This document shows, piece after piece, positions 28,257 through 37,888 of a DNA stretch of 64,000 nt; within the stretch, counting starts at the first letter, position 1; each line of letters opens with the position of its first letter. The DNA is taken from assembly GCF_002632465.1 (NCBI RefSeq), contig NZ_NIBS01000001.1, positions 261,404-325,403 of the forward strand. The letters run 5' to 3'. The notes beneath the pieces are model-generated. The model saw nothing but the letters and a program-made list of their open reading frames with translations, was not told the DNA's origin and made no database searches. The position numbers and the translations under genes were made by a program. Source of the stretch: Xenorhabdus budapestensis (GTDB lineage: Bacteria > Pseudomonadota > Gammaproteobacteria > Enterobacterales > Enterobacteriaceae).

Positions 28257-30410
28257 TTACTCCTGCTCTGCCATTTCTCTTAATGTGACAAAATCAGGTT
28301 TGCCACTAACAAATAAAGGTAATTGCTGCACATAGCGAATATCGCGTGGAACTGCCAGTTCAGGCATTCCAATTTCGCGTGCAACAACTAACATCGCATT
28401 TCTGTTCAGAACCGTATCTGTCGTGAACAGCACCAGAGCTTCACCTTTACTGTGATCACTTCTTGCCGTTGCTGCATGCAGAGCATCCGGTGAGATCCTT
28501 GAAGCAATTTGCTCCACAGCTTCAAGAGAAATCATTTCACCTGCCAATTTAGCAAAACGCTTCACTCGCCCTTTAATCGTACAAAAACTCTCTTCATCAA
28601 TAGAGACAATATCACCTGTATCATACCAACCAAGCTGTAGATCCCCTTCAATATCTTCTGCGGCAGGTGGCTCAAGACGATCTGGAGCCTCAACCCGCAG
28701 ATAACCTTTCATGATATTCGGGCCACGTAATTGCAAACGGCCGCCATATTCAATGCCCGGTACAGGCAGTAAGCGCGCTTCCATACCCGGCAAAATCCGT
28801 CCAACTGTACCTACTTTGGCAGCCATCGGGACATTAATTGACACAACGGGAGCGCATTCTGTCACGCCGTAACCTTCCAGAATACGGATACCAAATTTAT
28901 CCTGCCAAACACGTTTGGTGTTTTCTGACAATTTTTCTGCACCTGCAACCACATAACGCAAGCGGGTAAAATCATAAGGGTGGGCAAAACGGGCATAGTT
29001 ACCCAGAAAAGTTGAGGTTCCAAACAAGACAGTACAGTTTTGGTCATAGACTACTTCAGGAACAACACGATAATGCAGTGGATTTGGGTAAAGGAATACA
29101 CGGCTTCCCGTCATCAAAGGGGTAAATAACCCGACTGTCAGCCCAAAGGCATGAAACAGGGGCAAAGATGACATGAAACGATCCTGTGGAGTAAAGTCTG
29201 CAATTGTTTTAATTTGCTCAACGTTAGCCAATAAACTGGCATGACTATGCACAACCCCTTTTGGCACACCTTCAGAACCTGAAGTAAACAGGATCAGCGC
29301 ATCATCTTCTGGTTTCTGTGAAGGCAGAATAGCTTTAGTCGGGAAAATTAAATGCCAAAATATCCACAACTTATCGTCCCGTGTAATGGTATCTTTCAGA
29401 TCTTCAATATAGACCCAATTCGCTTCTGTTACCTGCTCAGGCAAATAGGTTAACTGCCCTTTTTCCAGAAATTGGCGAGAAGTCACAATGGTTTTGATTG
29501 TCGCCGCTTGTATGGCATTTTTAATACCACTACTTCCCGCCGTATAGTTCAACAAGGCAGGAACCCGCCCTCTCAGCGATGCACCGTATATAACAGCCAC
29601 CATAACAGTGACATTAGGCAGCAAAAATCCTATTCTTTCATTTTCCTGAGTAAAACGTTCTAAGATCCGACTGACTCCCAATATTTTTTTCAATAATGTG
29701 TGATAACTATCTTCTTTCAGTGCAGCATCTTCAATACAGGGTTTAAAACGACCAAAACGCTTTTGAGCTGTAAGATAAGCACTGAATAACGTCTCTTTCG
29801 GACGTGTCTGCATTCTCACATCCATCATGACAGCATGCAGTTTTTCTCCCGCCAAACGACGACGCGTTGACGAATCCGGTGCATCAGGCATCGGAAAATC
29901 CATGGCAGGTAAAATCTTGATGGTAATTTTAGGAAACCAATGAAGTTTCATAACGCCTTTCAGACGCCCGAAGATACTTTGTTCTGCACCATCAATACGG
30001 ATAGGCACAATTTTGGCATCTGACTTGGCTGCAATGAACGCTGCACCATCATAAACTTTCATCAAAGAGCCCGTTACTGTGATCCGGCCTTCAGGGAAAA
30101 TCACGATAGGCCGCCCATTATCGATCTCTTTAACTAGTGTCCTGATTGCCATTGAGTTCGTTGGATCCAGAGGCACAACATCCGCATAGGGTTTAATAAA
30201 TTTGAGAAAGCTCCGTGTCGCAATATTAGAATAAATGGCAAATACGGGTTTCACTGGCAGAAAAAGCCCAACCAAAAGACCATCCAAAAAGGAAATATGA
30301 TTGGGAGTAATAATACATTTGGGGTGTTTGAGATGCTTGTCATCACCTTCTACTGTAACTCTAAAGAGCACACGCACAAGTAATCGCAGAAACTTTAAGA
30401 GCATATCCAT
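28257..30410 (-). CDS. aas: Bifunctional acyl-ACP synthetase/2-acyl-GPE acyltransferase Aas
   Basis: Aas loads a fatty acid on bound acyl carrier protein using ATP, then transfers it to lysophospholipid imported by LplT. The 717 aa (E. coli 719) contain an N-terminal acyltransferase domain with the NHISFLDG motif (H38, D43) and the [10 protein letters not shown] block, and a C-terminal AMP-binding domain with [15 protein letters not shown] (~370-385), [11 protein letters not shown] and [11 protein letters not shown]. First gene of aas-lplT(-pncC). No GalR or Omr sRNA gene lies upstream, unlike E. coli. Confidence 0.97.
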   Translation of the reverse strand: MDMLLKFLRLLVRVLFRVTVEGDDKHLKHPKCIITPNHISFLDGLLVGLFLPVKPVFAIYSNIATRSFLKFIKPYADVVPLDPTNSMAIRTLVKEIDNGRPIVIFPEGRITVTGSLMKVYDGAAFIAAKSDAKIVPIRIDGAEQSIFGRLKGVMKLHWFPKITIKILPAMDFPMPDAPDSSTRRRLAGEKLHAVMMDVRMQTRPKETLFSAYLTAQKRFGRFKPCIEDAALKEDSYHTLLKKILGVSRILERFTQENERIGFLLPNVTVMVAVIYGASLRGRVPALLNYTAGSSGIKNAIQAATIKTIVTSRQFLEKGQLTYLPEQVTEANWVYIEDLKDTITRDDKLWIFWHLIFPTKAILPSQKPEDDALILFTSGSEGVPKGVVHSHASLLANVEQIKTIADFTPQDRFMSSLPLFHAFGLTVGLFTPLMTGSRVFLYPNPLHYRVVPEVVYDQNCTVLFGTSTFLGNYARFAHPYDFTRLRYVVAGAEKLSENTKRVWQDKFGIRILEGYGVTECAPVVSINVPMAAKVGTVGRILPGMEARLLPVPGIEYGGRLQLRGPNIMKGYLRVEAPDRLEPPAAEDIEGDLQLGWYDTGDIVSIDEESFCTIKGRVKRFAKLAGEMISLEAVEQIASRISPDALHAATARSDHSKGEALVLFTTDTVLNRNAMLVVAREIGMPELAVPRDIRYVQQLPLFVSGKPDFVTLREMAEQE

Positions 30411-30439
30411 ATCTCAATATAATTAAATAAAATTAAAGT

Positions 30440-30502
30440 GAGTAATAAATAGAGCGATACTATAAGAGGTATAAATGATCTGAGATATAGAATTTATTAC
30501 TC
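30440..30502. repeat. Long-loop inverted repeat upstream of aas
   Basis: GAGTAATAAAT (30440-30450) and its exact complement ATTTATTACTC (30492-30502) flank 41 bp in the aas-aroL gap. It could be an operator or mRNA leader structure, or chance in AT-rich DNA. Confidence 0.35.
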
Positions 30503-30551
30503 ATATAAAAAATAAACGTAAAAATAAAAAAATATATCAAATTATCTGTTT

Positions 30552-31067
30552 CTATTGCCTCAAAATATAACTTTTTATATCAAGAACGGTATTTTCTATT
30601 GATAGGGTAGCATCGACGATAAAATGTGCACATTCACGATATAATGGTTCTCTTTCTGCCAACACTCCGGCTATTTCTTCTGTTATAGACTTCCCGGTCA
30701 GACTGGGGCGCTGTGAATTTTCTGGATTATGAGACAACCGCTCTATCAGAACTTCTGCCGGGGCTTGCAGATAAATCACAATGCCATTTTGCCGCATATA
30801 TTGCCGATTTTCGGCTGCCAATACCATTCCACCGCCTGTAGAAATGACCCGGTTTTTCTGGCTAACAGCTTTCAATGTTTGGCTTTCCAACTTCCTAAAA
30901 TAGTCCCAACCACGTTGCTCAACGAGGTCAGCAATAGTCATCCCGCATGAAATCTGAATATTTTCATCGGTGTCAACAAATTTATACGCTAACACTTCAG
31001 CCAACAAATTACCTATTGTCGTCTTCCCTGCACCACGTGCACCTACGATAAATAGAGTTTGCTTCAT
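30552..31067 (-). CDS. aroL: Shikimate kinase AroL
   Basis: AroL phosphorylates shikimate at O3, the fifth step of the pathway to chorismate. The 171 aa from ATG 31067 have the P-loop GARGAGKTT (~8-16), the shikimate-binding DTDENI and RKLES, the GGG loop in STGGGMVL and the lid with QRPSLTGK. It is nearer to AroL than AroK (YLQAPAEVLIERL, RPSLTGK). An upstream in-frame ATG would add 15 residues not found in the family. A possible TyrR box lies ~50 bp upstream. Confidence 0.93.
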   Translation of the reverse strand: MKQTLFIVGARGAGKTTIGNLLAEVLAYKFVDTDENIQISCGMTIADLVEQRGWDYFRKLESQTLKAVSQKNRVISTGGGMVLAAENRQYMRQNGIVIYLQAPAEVLIERLSHNPENSQRPSLTGKSITEEIAGVLAEREPLYRECAHFIVDATLSIENTVLDIKSYILRQ

Positions 31068-31117
31068 TGTATTGTTTTTCCTGAAGGTCTGAGCCATTAA
31101 AGTTGAATACAAAGTAT

Positions 31118-31135
31118 AGTAACCAAATATTTACA
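31118..31135 (-). promoter_or_regulatory. Weak TyrR-like box upstream of aroL
   Basis: On the minus strand TGTAAA-TATTTG-GTTACT. The left half is perfect and the right half matches 4 of 6. It overlaps a TATACT -10 candidate. aroL is a TyrR/TrpR target in E. coli. Confidence 0.4.
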
Positions 31136-31181
31136 CTGATGTAAAAAATATATTTTTACCGCACTATTTTTATCACACTAA

Positions 31182-31209
31182 AAGCCACACTTAATGGTAA
31201 GTGTGGCTT
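31182..31209 (-). terminator. proBA terminator
   Basis: AAGCCACACTTA-ATGG-TAAGTGTGGCTT, a 12-bp stem 38 bp after the proA stop, with a short T-run on the minus strand. Confidence 0.75.
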
Positions 31210-31246
31210 GTTCTGATTTAAAAATTACTAAAACAGAATATTGCCA

Positions 31247-32500
31247 TTAACGACGGGTAAGGTAATCTCCGTAACCAATCCATTTATAAGTCGTCAATGC
31301 ATCCAGTCCCATTGGACCTCTGGAGTGTAGTTTCTGGGTACTGACAGCAACCTCTGCCCCTAAACCAAACTGACCGCCATCAGTAAAACGTGTACTGGCA
31401 TTTACATATACAGCCGAAGAGTCTACATGACGAATAAAATAGTCTGCATGCTGTAAAGATTCTGTCAAAATAGCATCCGAATGGGCTGTACCATGAGTAC
31501 GGATATGTTCAATAGCTTTATCAATATCGCTGACAATTTCTACATTCATATCCAATGACAGCCATTCATCGCAATAGTCTTCTTCTGTCACTTCAACAAC
31601 TTTTGCCGGGCCATCTTTCAGTAACGCCATAGCCGACGTCCCTGCATGCAGTGTTACTCCCTGCTCTTTCATTCTGACACTTAATGCCGGCAGAAAGTCA
31701 GCAGCTATCTTCTCATGCACCAGCAGAGTTTCCAAAGCATTACAGGCACTTGGGCGTTGAACTTTTGCATTGGTGATAACGCCCAATGCTTTTTCGAAAT
31801 TCACATGTTCATCGACAAACGTGTGACAAACACCTATTCCTCCAGTGATAACCGGAATAGTGGATTGTTCTCGGCAAAGTTTATGCAACCCAGCACCACC
31901 TCGCGGGATCAGCATGTCAATATAGCGATCCATTTTCAATAATTCGGCAACCAGTTCACGATCAGGTTTATTAATCACCTGTACAGCAGTGGCAGTTAAA
32001 CCACTTTGTTCCAATGCTTGTTGGATCACTTTAACCATTGCCTGATTGGTATGATGGGTTTCCTTACCACCACGTAGTATCACTGCATTCCCTGTTTTCA
32101 GGCATAATGATGCCACATCAATAGTGACATTGGGACGAGCTTCATAAATTACGCCAATTACGCCAAGAGGGACACGGCAGCGGCTCAGTTGCAACCCATT
32201 ATCCAGCAGTTGTCCATCCATCACCTGCCCCACAGGATCAGCCAAGCGACAAACCTGACGCACATCATTAGCAATTGCTTTCAACCGTTCAGGAGTCAGC
32301 AATAACCGATCAAGTAATGCCTCATTCATACCCTGTTGACGGGCTTGTTCCATATCCTGCTGATTAGCAGCAAGGATCTCTTCTGTTTCCTGTTCAAGTA
32401 AATCAGCAATATGACTCAACGCCTGATTTTTCTGACTGGTGCTCAATTGAGCCAGTTGCCATGATGCTGATTTGGCTGCTTTTCCCATCTGCTCTAGCAT
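31247..32500 (-). CDS. proA: Gamma-glutamyl phosphate reductase ProA
   Basis: ProA reduces gamma-glutamyl phosphate with NADPH to glutamate semialdehyde, which cyclises toward proline. The 417 aa equal E. coli ProA. The catalytic cysteine lies in [17 protein letters not shown]; the family blocks [21 protein letters not shown] and PRGGAGLH are intact. It follows proB by 10 nt in the proBA operon. Confidence 0.98.
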   Translation of the reverse strand: MLEQMGKAAKSASWQLAQLSTSQKNQALSHIADLLEQETEEILAANQQDMEQARQQGMNEALLDRLLLTPERLKAIANDVRQVCRLADPVGQVMDGQLLDNGLQLSRCRVPLGVIGVIYEARPNVTIDVASLCLKTGNAVILRGGKETHHTNQAMVKVIQQALEQSGLTATAVQVINKPDRELVAELLKMDRYIDMLIPRGGAGLHKLCREQSTIPVITGGIGVCHTFVDEHVNFEKALGVITNAKVQRPSACNALETLLVHEKIAADFLPALSVRMKEQGVTLHAGTSAMALLKDGPAKVVEVTEEDYCDEWLSLDMNVEIVSDIDKAIEHIRTHGTAHSDAILTESLQHADYFIRHVDSSAVYVNASTRFTDGGQFGLGAEVAVSTQKLHSRGPMGLDALTTYKWIGYGDYLTRR

Positions 32501-32510
32501 GGTGGAATCC

Positions 32511-33614
32511 TTAACTTACGATCATATCATCACGGTGCACAGCAACTGCACCATATTCATAACCCAATATCTGGCAGATTTTCTGTGAATGGTGACCTGC
32601 AATCAGGCGTAAAGCGTCACTGTTGTAACGGCATACACCATGGGCTAACTTCTTGCCGGATAAGCTACAGATGCGGACAACTTCACCACGGGAAAAATCA
32701 CCTGCAACACGTCTGATCCCTTTCGGCAGTAAAGAGCTGCCTTTCTCAAGAATGGCAGATTCTGCGCCATCATCAACGATGATTTCTCCCGCAGAAGGTG
32801 CACCGAAGATCCAGCGCTTACGATTTTCCATCGGACTGGTCAAGCCATGGAAACGTGTACCAACCGATTTGTCCTCAATCACATCAGCAACGACATTAGC
32901 TCTATTACCCGCAGCAATAATCACATCAATTCCGGCACGCCCTGCAACACCTGCGGCCTGAAGTTTTGTTGCCATACCACCGGTTCCAAGACCTGAAACG
33001 CTGTCCCCGGCCATCATTTTGAGTTCATCACTGATATCATGCACTTCACGAATGAGTTCCGCGTCAGGATTATTACGGGGATCGGCAGTATATAACCCTT
33101 CCATGTCTGTCAGAAGCAACAATTTATCCGCACTGCCCAGAATTGCCGCCAAAGCAGAAAGGTTATCATTATCACCCACTTTTATCTCTGCTGTTGCAAC
33201 TGCATCATTCTCATTAATAATAGGGATAATCTGGTTATCAAGTAGTGCATGAAGTGTATCCCTTGCATTCAGGAAACGTTCACGATCTTCCAGATCTGCC
33301 CGTGTTAACAACATTTGGCCGACATGAATACCATAAATGGAGAAAAGCTGCTCCCATAATTGGATCAACCGGCTTTGCCCTACAGCAGCAAACAACTGTT
33401 TTGAAGCAATTGTCGCCGGCAGCTCCGGATAACCAAGATGTTCCCGACCCGCTGCAATTGCACCGGAAGTCACAATAATGATACGGTGACCTTTTTCATG
33501 TTGCTGCGCGCATTGCCGAACCAACTCCACCATATGAGCACGATTTAAACGACGGGAACCACCAGTCAGTACACTCGTCCCCAGTTTCACAACCAATGTT
33601 TGACTGTCATTCAT
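32511..33614 (-). CDS. proB: Glutamate 5-kinase ProB
   Basis: ProB phosphorylates glutamate, the feedback-regulated first step of proline synthesis. From ATG 33614 ([19 protein letters not shown]) it is 367 aa, the E. coli length. The amino-acid kinase domain covers ~1-260 ([49 protein letters not shown]) and a PUA domain ~275-355. Two in-frame upstream ATGs exist; this start is 5 bp after AGGA and fits the family. phoE, between crl and proB in E. coli, is missing here. Confidence 0.96.
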   Translation of the reverse strand: MNDSQTLVVKLGTSVLTGGSRRLNRAHMVELVRQCAQQHEKGHRIIIVTSGAIAAGREHLGYPELPATIASKQLFAAVGQSRLIQLWEQLFSIYGIHVGQMLLTRADLEDRERFLNARDTLHALLDNQIIPIINENDAVATAEIKVGDNDNLSALAAILGSADKLLLLTDMEGLYTADPRNNPDAELIREVHDISDELKMMAGDSVSGLGTGGMATKLQAAGVAGRAGIDVIIAAGNRANVVADVIEDKSVGTRFHGLTSPMENRKRWIFGAPSAGEIIVDDGAESAILEKGSSLLPKGIRRVAGDFSRGEVVRICSLSGKKLAHGVCRYNSDALRLIAGHHSQKICQILGYEYGAVAVHRDDMIVS

Positions 33615-33700
33615 CATATTCCTGCCATTACCATTCATTTGAAAAATAAATAAGACACAGTAAATTTAAAAAAACAGAGCTCAGTTTTAGCAGGAGAGAA

Positions 33701-33724
33701 GCGTCATGCCAACTGGCATAACGC
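33701..33724 (-). terminator. Hairpin after crl
   Basis: GCGTcATGCCA and TGGCATaACGC pair with one mismatch, 29 bp after the crl stop. There is no T-run, so termination is uncertain. Confidence 0.4.
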
Positions 33725-33752
33725 AAAATTCAAAAAAAATTCATGCCAAAAT

Positions 33753-34142
33753 TTAAACCTGAGGAGTGACAGTGTTGCCGGATGGGATCAGCGTCAGTTT
33801 GAAGGTATCAAGAGAATTGGACAGACGTTTGTGAAACGCCTGCAATGTTGATTCAAGATGCTTAAGATCAACTTCTTTTTTGATACTCATTGGTTGCCAC
33901 TCACCATGTTTATCAAACAGACCTATCTGATAGTTATAAACAAACCCTTTTTCCTGTAATTCCAATTCTAACCACCATCCCCAAAACTCTCGTTTTTCTG
34001 GGGCTGCTTTTGCACTCACGCAAACAGCCAGACAATCAAAAAAGAAGTAGTGATTTTGGCATTTTAATTCGCGTAAGTAGGGCCCTAATGCAGAAAAACT
34101 CTTTAACAACTTATTTCTGGAATAACTTGCGGGTACAGTCAT
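33753..34142 (-). CDS. crl: Sigma-S activating factor Crl
   Basis: Crl binds RpoS and favours its assembly with core RNA polymerase, boosting stationary-phase genes. The 129 aa (E. coli 133) keep the conserved FSALGPYLRE, FFFDCLAVCV and the nearly invariant REFWGWWLELE block used in sigma-S binding. The C-terminus is shorter and diverged. Gene order gpt-frsA-crl-proBA is that of E. coli without phoE. Confidence 0.95.
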   Translation of the reverse strand: MTVPASYSRNKLLKSFSALGPYLRELKCQNHYFFFDCLAVCVSAKAAPEKREFWGWWLELELQEKGFVYNYQIGLFDKHGEWQPMSIKKEVDLKHLESTLQAFHKRLSNSLDTFKLTLIPSGNTVTPQV

Positions 34143-34215
34143 ACAAAGGTCTCCTTTATAAACAGAAGCACATTTGTATCAAATGATTAAAAAATTTCAA
34201 CTATTAAATTTAAGT

Positions 34216-35463
34216 TTAGTCAACTTTATCTTTCAACCATACACTTGATTCGTGTAATGCCCTACTGAAACCACTGTAGACAGGCGTTGACGGAATTGCC
34301 AATAAGGAGCCATCCATTGATGATCTAGCAATAAGTTTTGAGTCTTCTCTTGGGCTGAAAATATCATCTTTCCAATATACCGAAAACATTGGCACAGAAC
34401 AGCGACGCCCCAGTAGTCCTTGATTTTTCAAAGAATAACAGCTCAGTTCTGAACGCAGAGCAGCCTCATCAACATGGTAAATGCCCAGACGACTGGCAAT
34501 TACATCTTTGTACATTGACGGAATTTTCTGCTGCAACTTCTCACCATGCAGTAGTTCATGAACAACCGGGCTGACCACAGCCACTCCCTTAATAAGATGA
34601 GGTTCCAGATATGCAAGACGAACAGCAATATTGGCACCAAAACGAAAACCAAAAATACCCACTCTTGTATGGTCAATCCACGGAACAGTTTTTAATTGTT
34701 GCAATACTTGTTGATGAAGAGCGCAGGTATCCTGTGTCAATGTAAACTTGGCTGAATAACCTACAGAAGGCATATCTACCGTCAACATTGCAAAACCTAA
34801 CGGTGAGAAATGTTCCCGAAACAATCGCCAACAATCACTTTGCAGACTATCAAGACTGGCACAAACGAGTATTGTCGGACACGGCCCCTGAACACCTGAA
34901 GGAATATGCAGTAAACCAGTAACAGTTTTACCTTCTTCTAACCGAAATTTCAGTTTTTTCAATTGATAATCGGAGAAATGTGCTGCATTTTCATAAGCTT
35001 TATTAGCTAGGGAAACAGCCTGATCTGCCAACTCGTCACCACGCAGATGGGGATAAGCGGCAATGCTGTATAACATTGAGGCTTTTAACCAACATTCACT
35101 GGTTTTGGATCCCTGTTCAGCATGCTGTGCTTTCTGCTGCCAGAACATTGCCTGTTGTGACCATTCAAATGCCCAATTCCCTTTACGATAGCCAACCACT
35201 GTGTCCAATAAATGGTCATGACTGCGTTCAGCATTTGTCACTGCAATCCTGCTGAGAACATCTTGAATTTCCAGCGGATTTATCCCCCTCCAGATCCAAG
35301 CGAGCCAATTAATCATGCGATACCAGCGTTCCTGGCGCTCTCCACTGAGCATTTTATTACTGATGTTAGTCGCTTGTGGACAAACGTATTTTACCAGTGT
35401 GGAAGTTTCCGGATGTTTAACCTGAGGTTTAAACAGCGATTCTGAGAGGTTCTGTTTAGTCAT
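34216..35463 (-). CDS. frsA: Esterase FrsA (YafA), alpha/beta-hydrolase
   Basis: FrsA binds unphosphorylated enzyme IIA-glucose and is reported to shift metabolism between fermentation and respiration. The 415 aa (E. coli 414) have a helical N-terminal cap and a C-terminal alpha/beta-hydrolase domain. Its nucleophile-elbow region reads GIFGFRFGAN, so the usual GxSxG serine is replaced, as in the E. coli protein. Reported catalytic roles are disputed; a scaffold function is possible. Confidence 0.92.
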   Translation of the reverse strand: MTKQNLSESLFKPQVKHPETSTLVKYVCPQATNISNKMLSGERQERWYRMINWLAWIWRGINPLEIQDVLSRIAVTNAERSHDHLLDTVVGYRKGNWAFEWSQQAMFWQQKAQHAEQGSKTSECWLKASMLYSIAAYPHLRGDELADQAVSLANKAYENAAHFSDYQLKKLKFRLEEGKTVTGLLHIPSGVQGPCPTILVCASLDSLQSDCWRLFREHFSPLGFAMLTVDMPSVGYSAKFTLTQDTCALHQQVLQQLKTVPWIDHTRVGIFGFRFGANIAVRLAYLEPHLIKGVAVVSPVVHELLHGEKLQQKIPSMYKDVIASRLGIYHVDEAALRSELSCYSLKNQGLLGRRCSVPMFSVYWKDDIFSPREDSKLIARSSMDGSLLAIPSTPVYSGFSRALHESSVWLKDKVD

Positions 35464-35496
35464 GGCAAAAGAAATTTATCACTGCTTATTATAAAA

Positions 35497-35628
35497 GTAC
35501 CCAATAGATTTCGAATTGCATTGCAGTAGCAAGAGAAAAATCCCCAGATGCATAGACAACTATATGACTGGGGTAGCTATGAAGAGTAGCGCAACCAATT
35601 AAAGGGCAACTTGAAAGACGAGGGGTAT
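35497..35628. repeat. Full-length ERIC element
   Basis: A 132-bp ERIC (enterobacterial repetitive intergenic consensus) copy in the frsA-gpt gap. The ends GTACCCAATAGATTTCGAA and TTGAAAGACGAGGGGTAT are imperfect inverted repeats. The centre holds TCCCCAG...GACTGGGG, the known ERIC core hairpin. Such elements are non-autonomous, transcribed as part of neighbouring mRNA, and may affect stability. Confidence 0.85.
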
Positions 35629-35638
35629 AGTATAATTA

Positions 35639-36094
35639 TTATTCACAAATAGGTGGAATAAACATCACGCCCATATCCCACGGCTGTTCAATCCATATGT
35701 TTTGAGGAACATCAACTACATAATCATCCACTAACGGACGGCCAGCAGGTTTAGCAAAAATCGTCACAAAGTGCGCTTTTGGATACATCTCACGGAGTAC
35801 CTGAGCAGTGCCTCCGGTATCAACCAAATCATCAACGATGATAAAGCCTTCCCCATTCCCTTCAGCTTTTTTCAATACCTTTAACTCACACTGATTATCA
35901 TGGTCATAGCTGGAAATACAAACTGTATCCACATGACGGATCCCCAGTTCACGAGCCAATAATGCTCCAGGTACAAGCCCGCCACGACTTACAGCAATAA
36001 TGCCTTTCCACTGCTCTACGGGAAGTAAACGTTGTGCCAGTTTACGGGCATGTATTTGCAACATATCCCACGTTACGACATATTTTTCGCTCAT
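35639..36094 (-). CDS. gpt: Xanthine-guanine phosphoribosyltransferase
   Basis: Gpt salvages guanine and xanthine (hypoxanthine weakly) to their nucleotides with PRPP. The 151 aa (E. coli 152) show the PRPP-binding [15 protein letters not shown] (~83-97), the N-terminal [10 protein letters not shown] loop and the C-terminal IEQPWDMGV substrate block. Divergent from pepD, as in E. coli. Confidence 0.97.
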   Translation of the reverse strand: MSEKYVVTWDMLQIHARKLAQRLLPVEQWKGIIAVSRGGLVPGALLARELGIRHVDTVCISSYDHDNQCELKVLKKAEGNGEGFIIVDDLVDTGGTAQVLREMYPKAHFVTIFAKPAGRPLVDDYVVDVPQNIWIEQPWDMGVMFIPPICE

Positions 36095-36356
36095 AAAATT
36101 TGATCCTGGAAACTAAGAAAATCTCAGAAAAGAGTTTGTTGCGGAATAAAGGTTGCGCGAGATTATAGTGATTTAGGCGAGCAAAAACCAGCAAAAACAA
36201 GGGAACATCCTGATCCTGATTGCGCATTATTTACAAGAAAATGGTATTCTCAGGCAAGAGCATAGACACTGGGCAGCTCAAGATGATAAAAGCCCCCGAT
36301 ATGTCAAACATTATATACTTCCCATTTCATCAAGATGCAGTTATAGGAGATCTGAC

Positions 36357-37817
36357 GTGTCCGAATTATCAACACTATCCCCTCAGCCATTATGGGATAT
36401 TTTTGCTAAAATTTGCTCCATCCCACACCCATCCTATCATGAAGAAGAACTGGCCACTCACATCGTTGAATGGGCCAAAAACAGAAATTTCCATGTTGAG
36501 CGCGATGAAGTCGGTAATATCCTGATCAGAAAACCGGCCACAAAAGGCATGGAAAACCGCAAGACGGTTGTACTTCAAGCTCATCTTGATATGGTTCCTC
36601 AAAAAAATAATGATACACAACACAATTTTACGAAAGATCCTATCCGTCCTTACATTGACGGTGACTGGATAACGGCTGAAGGTACAACATTAGGGGCAGA
36701 TAATGGTATTGGTATGGCTTCCGCCTTGGCAGTGCTAGCAGATGAATCTGTCAAACACGGCCCGCTGGAAGTTTTACTGACCATGACTGAAGAAGCAGGT
36801 ATGGATGGTGCATTCGGCCTTCAACCCGGCTGGTTACAAGCTGATATTCTGATAAATACTGATTCAGAAGAAGAAGGCGAAATCTATATGGGTTGTGCGG
36901 GTGGTATTGATTTTGTCTCAACGATAACACTCTCCCGCGAGTCTCTGCCAGCAAACTATCAAACTCTGCAACTAACGCTGAAAGGCTTAAAAGGCGGTCA
37001 TTCCGGTGGTGATATCCACTTAGGATTAGGTAACGCTAACAAATTACTGGCTCGTTTCCTCGCTACATATACAGAAGAACTTGACCTGAAATTGATTCAT
37101 TTTCAGGGAGGGACACTGCGCAATGCTATTCCTCGTGAAGGCTCTACTATCATTGCCGTGCCAGTAGAACAGTGCCAAAAGCTACATCAGTTAAAAAATA
37201 ATTATCTGGAAACATTGAAAAATGAATATGCGGTTGCTGAAGCGAATTTGACTCTCTTATTAGACGAAATTGAAACTTCATCACCAGCATTGACAGCAGA
37301 TTGCCAGTCTCGTTTTATCTCTATGTTAAACACCATGCCTAACGGTGTTATCCGTATGAGCGATGTCGCTAAAGGTGTCGTAGAAACATCCCTGAACGTA
37401 GGTGTTGTTAATATGGAAGCAGACAAAGTGGAAATTATCTGTCTGATCCGTTCATTAATTGAAAGTGGTAAAGCTTATGTTGTCGGAATGCTGAATTCTC
37501 TGGCAAAACTGTCCGGCGCAGAAACAACAGCAAGTGGTGGTTATCCGGGCTGGCAGCCGGATGCTAATTCTCCGGTTATGCATTTAGTCCGCGAAACTTA
37601 TCACCAACTGTTCGACAACACTCCGAATATTATGGTGATCCACGCAGGTCTGGAATGTGGGTTGTTTAAAAAACCATATCCAGATATGGATATGGTCTCC
37701 ATTGGCCCAACCATTCGTGGCGCGCATTCACCTGATGAAAGAGTTCACATTAAGAGTGTTGGTCAGTATTGGCAATTGCTGACTGCCATTCTGAAATCAA
37801 TTCCGGTAAAAGAGTAA
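36357..37817 (+). CDS. pepD: Cytosol nonspecific dipeptidase PepD
   Basis: PepD (aminoacyl-histidine dipeptidase, M20 metallopeptidase) hydrolyses a range of dipeptides. The 486 aa (E. coli 485) contain the zinc-binding LQAHLDMVP (~78), TTLGADNGIG, MTEEAGMDGAFG and HAGLECGLF blocks with a lid domain in the middle. The start is GTG 36357 (MSELSTLSPQPLWDIF), 7 bp after GGAGA; the N-terminus matches E. coli. A terminator follows. Confidence 0.97.
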   Translation: MSELSTLSPQPLWDIFAKICSIPHPSYHEEELATHIVEWAKNRNFHVERDEVGNILIRKPATKGMENRKTVVLQAHLDMVPQKNNDTQHNFTKDPIRPYIDGDWITAEGTTLGADNGIGMASALAVLADESVKHGPLEVLLTMTEEAGMDGAFGLQPGWLQADILINTDSEEEGEIYMGCAGGIDFVSTITLSRESLPANYQTLQLTLKGLKGGHSGGDIHLGLGNANKLLARFLATYTEELDLKLIHFQGGTLRNAIPREGSTIIAVPVEQCQKLHQLKNNYLETLKNEYAVAEANLTLLLDEIETSSPALTADCQSRFISMLNTMPNGVIRMSDVAKGVVETSLNVGVVNMEADKVEIICLIRSLIESGKAYVVGMLNSLAKLSGAETTASGGYPGWQPDANSPVMHLVRETYHQLFDNTPNIMVIHAGLECGLFKKPYPDMDMVSIGPTIRGAHSPDERVHIKSVGQYWQLLTAILKSIPVKE

Positions 37818-37826
37818 TATCGGCAC

Positions 37827-37852
37827 ATTCCCCTGCTCATAAGCAGGGGAAT
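37827..37852 (+). terminator. pepD terminator
   Basis: ATTCCCCTGCT-CATA-AGCAGGGGAAT followed by ATTCTTTCTT, 10 bp after the pepD stop. Confidence 0.75.
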
Positions 37853-37888
37853 ATTCTTTCTTACACGCTTTCCCCATAACAGACAACA

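Noticed and set aside
30440-30502. Possible OmrA/OmrB-like sRNA upstream of aas (AGAGGTAT... motif)
   Set aside because: E. coli omrA/omrB lie next to aas and a short 5'-like stretch (AGAGGTAT) is present, but there is no terminator hairpin with a T-run and the similarity stops after ~10 bases.
36220-36525. 101-codon frame starting upstream of pepD
   Set aside because: It runs out of frame over the start of pepD and has no family features.
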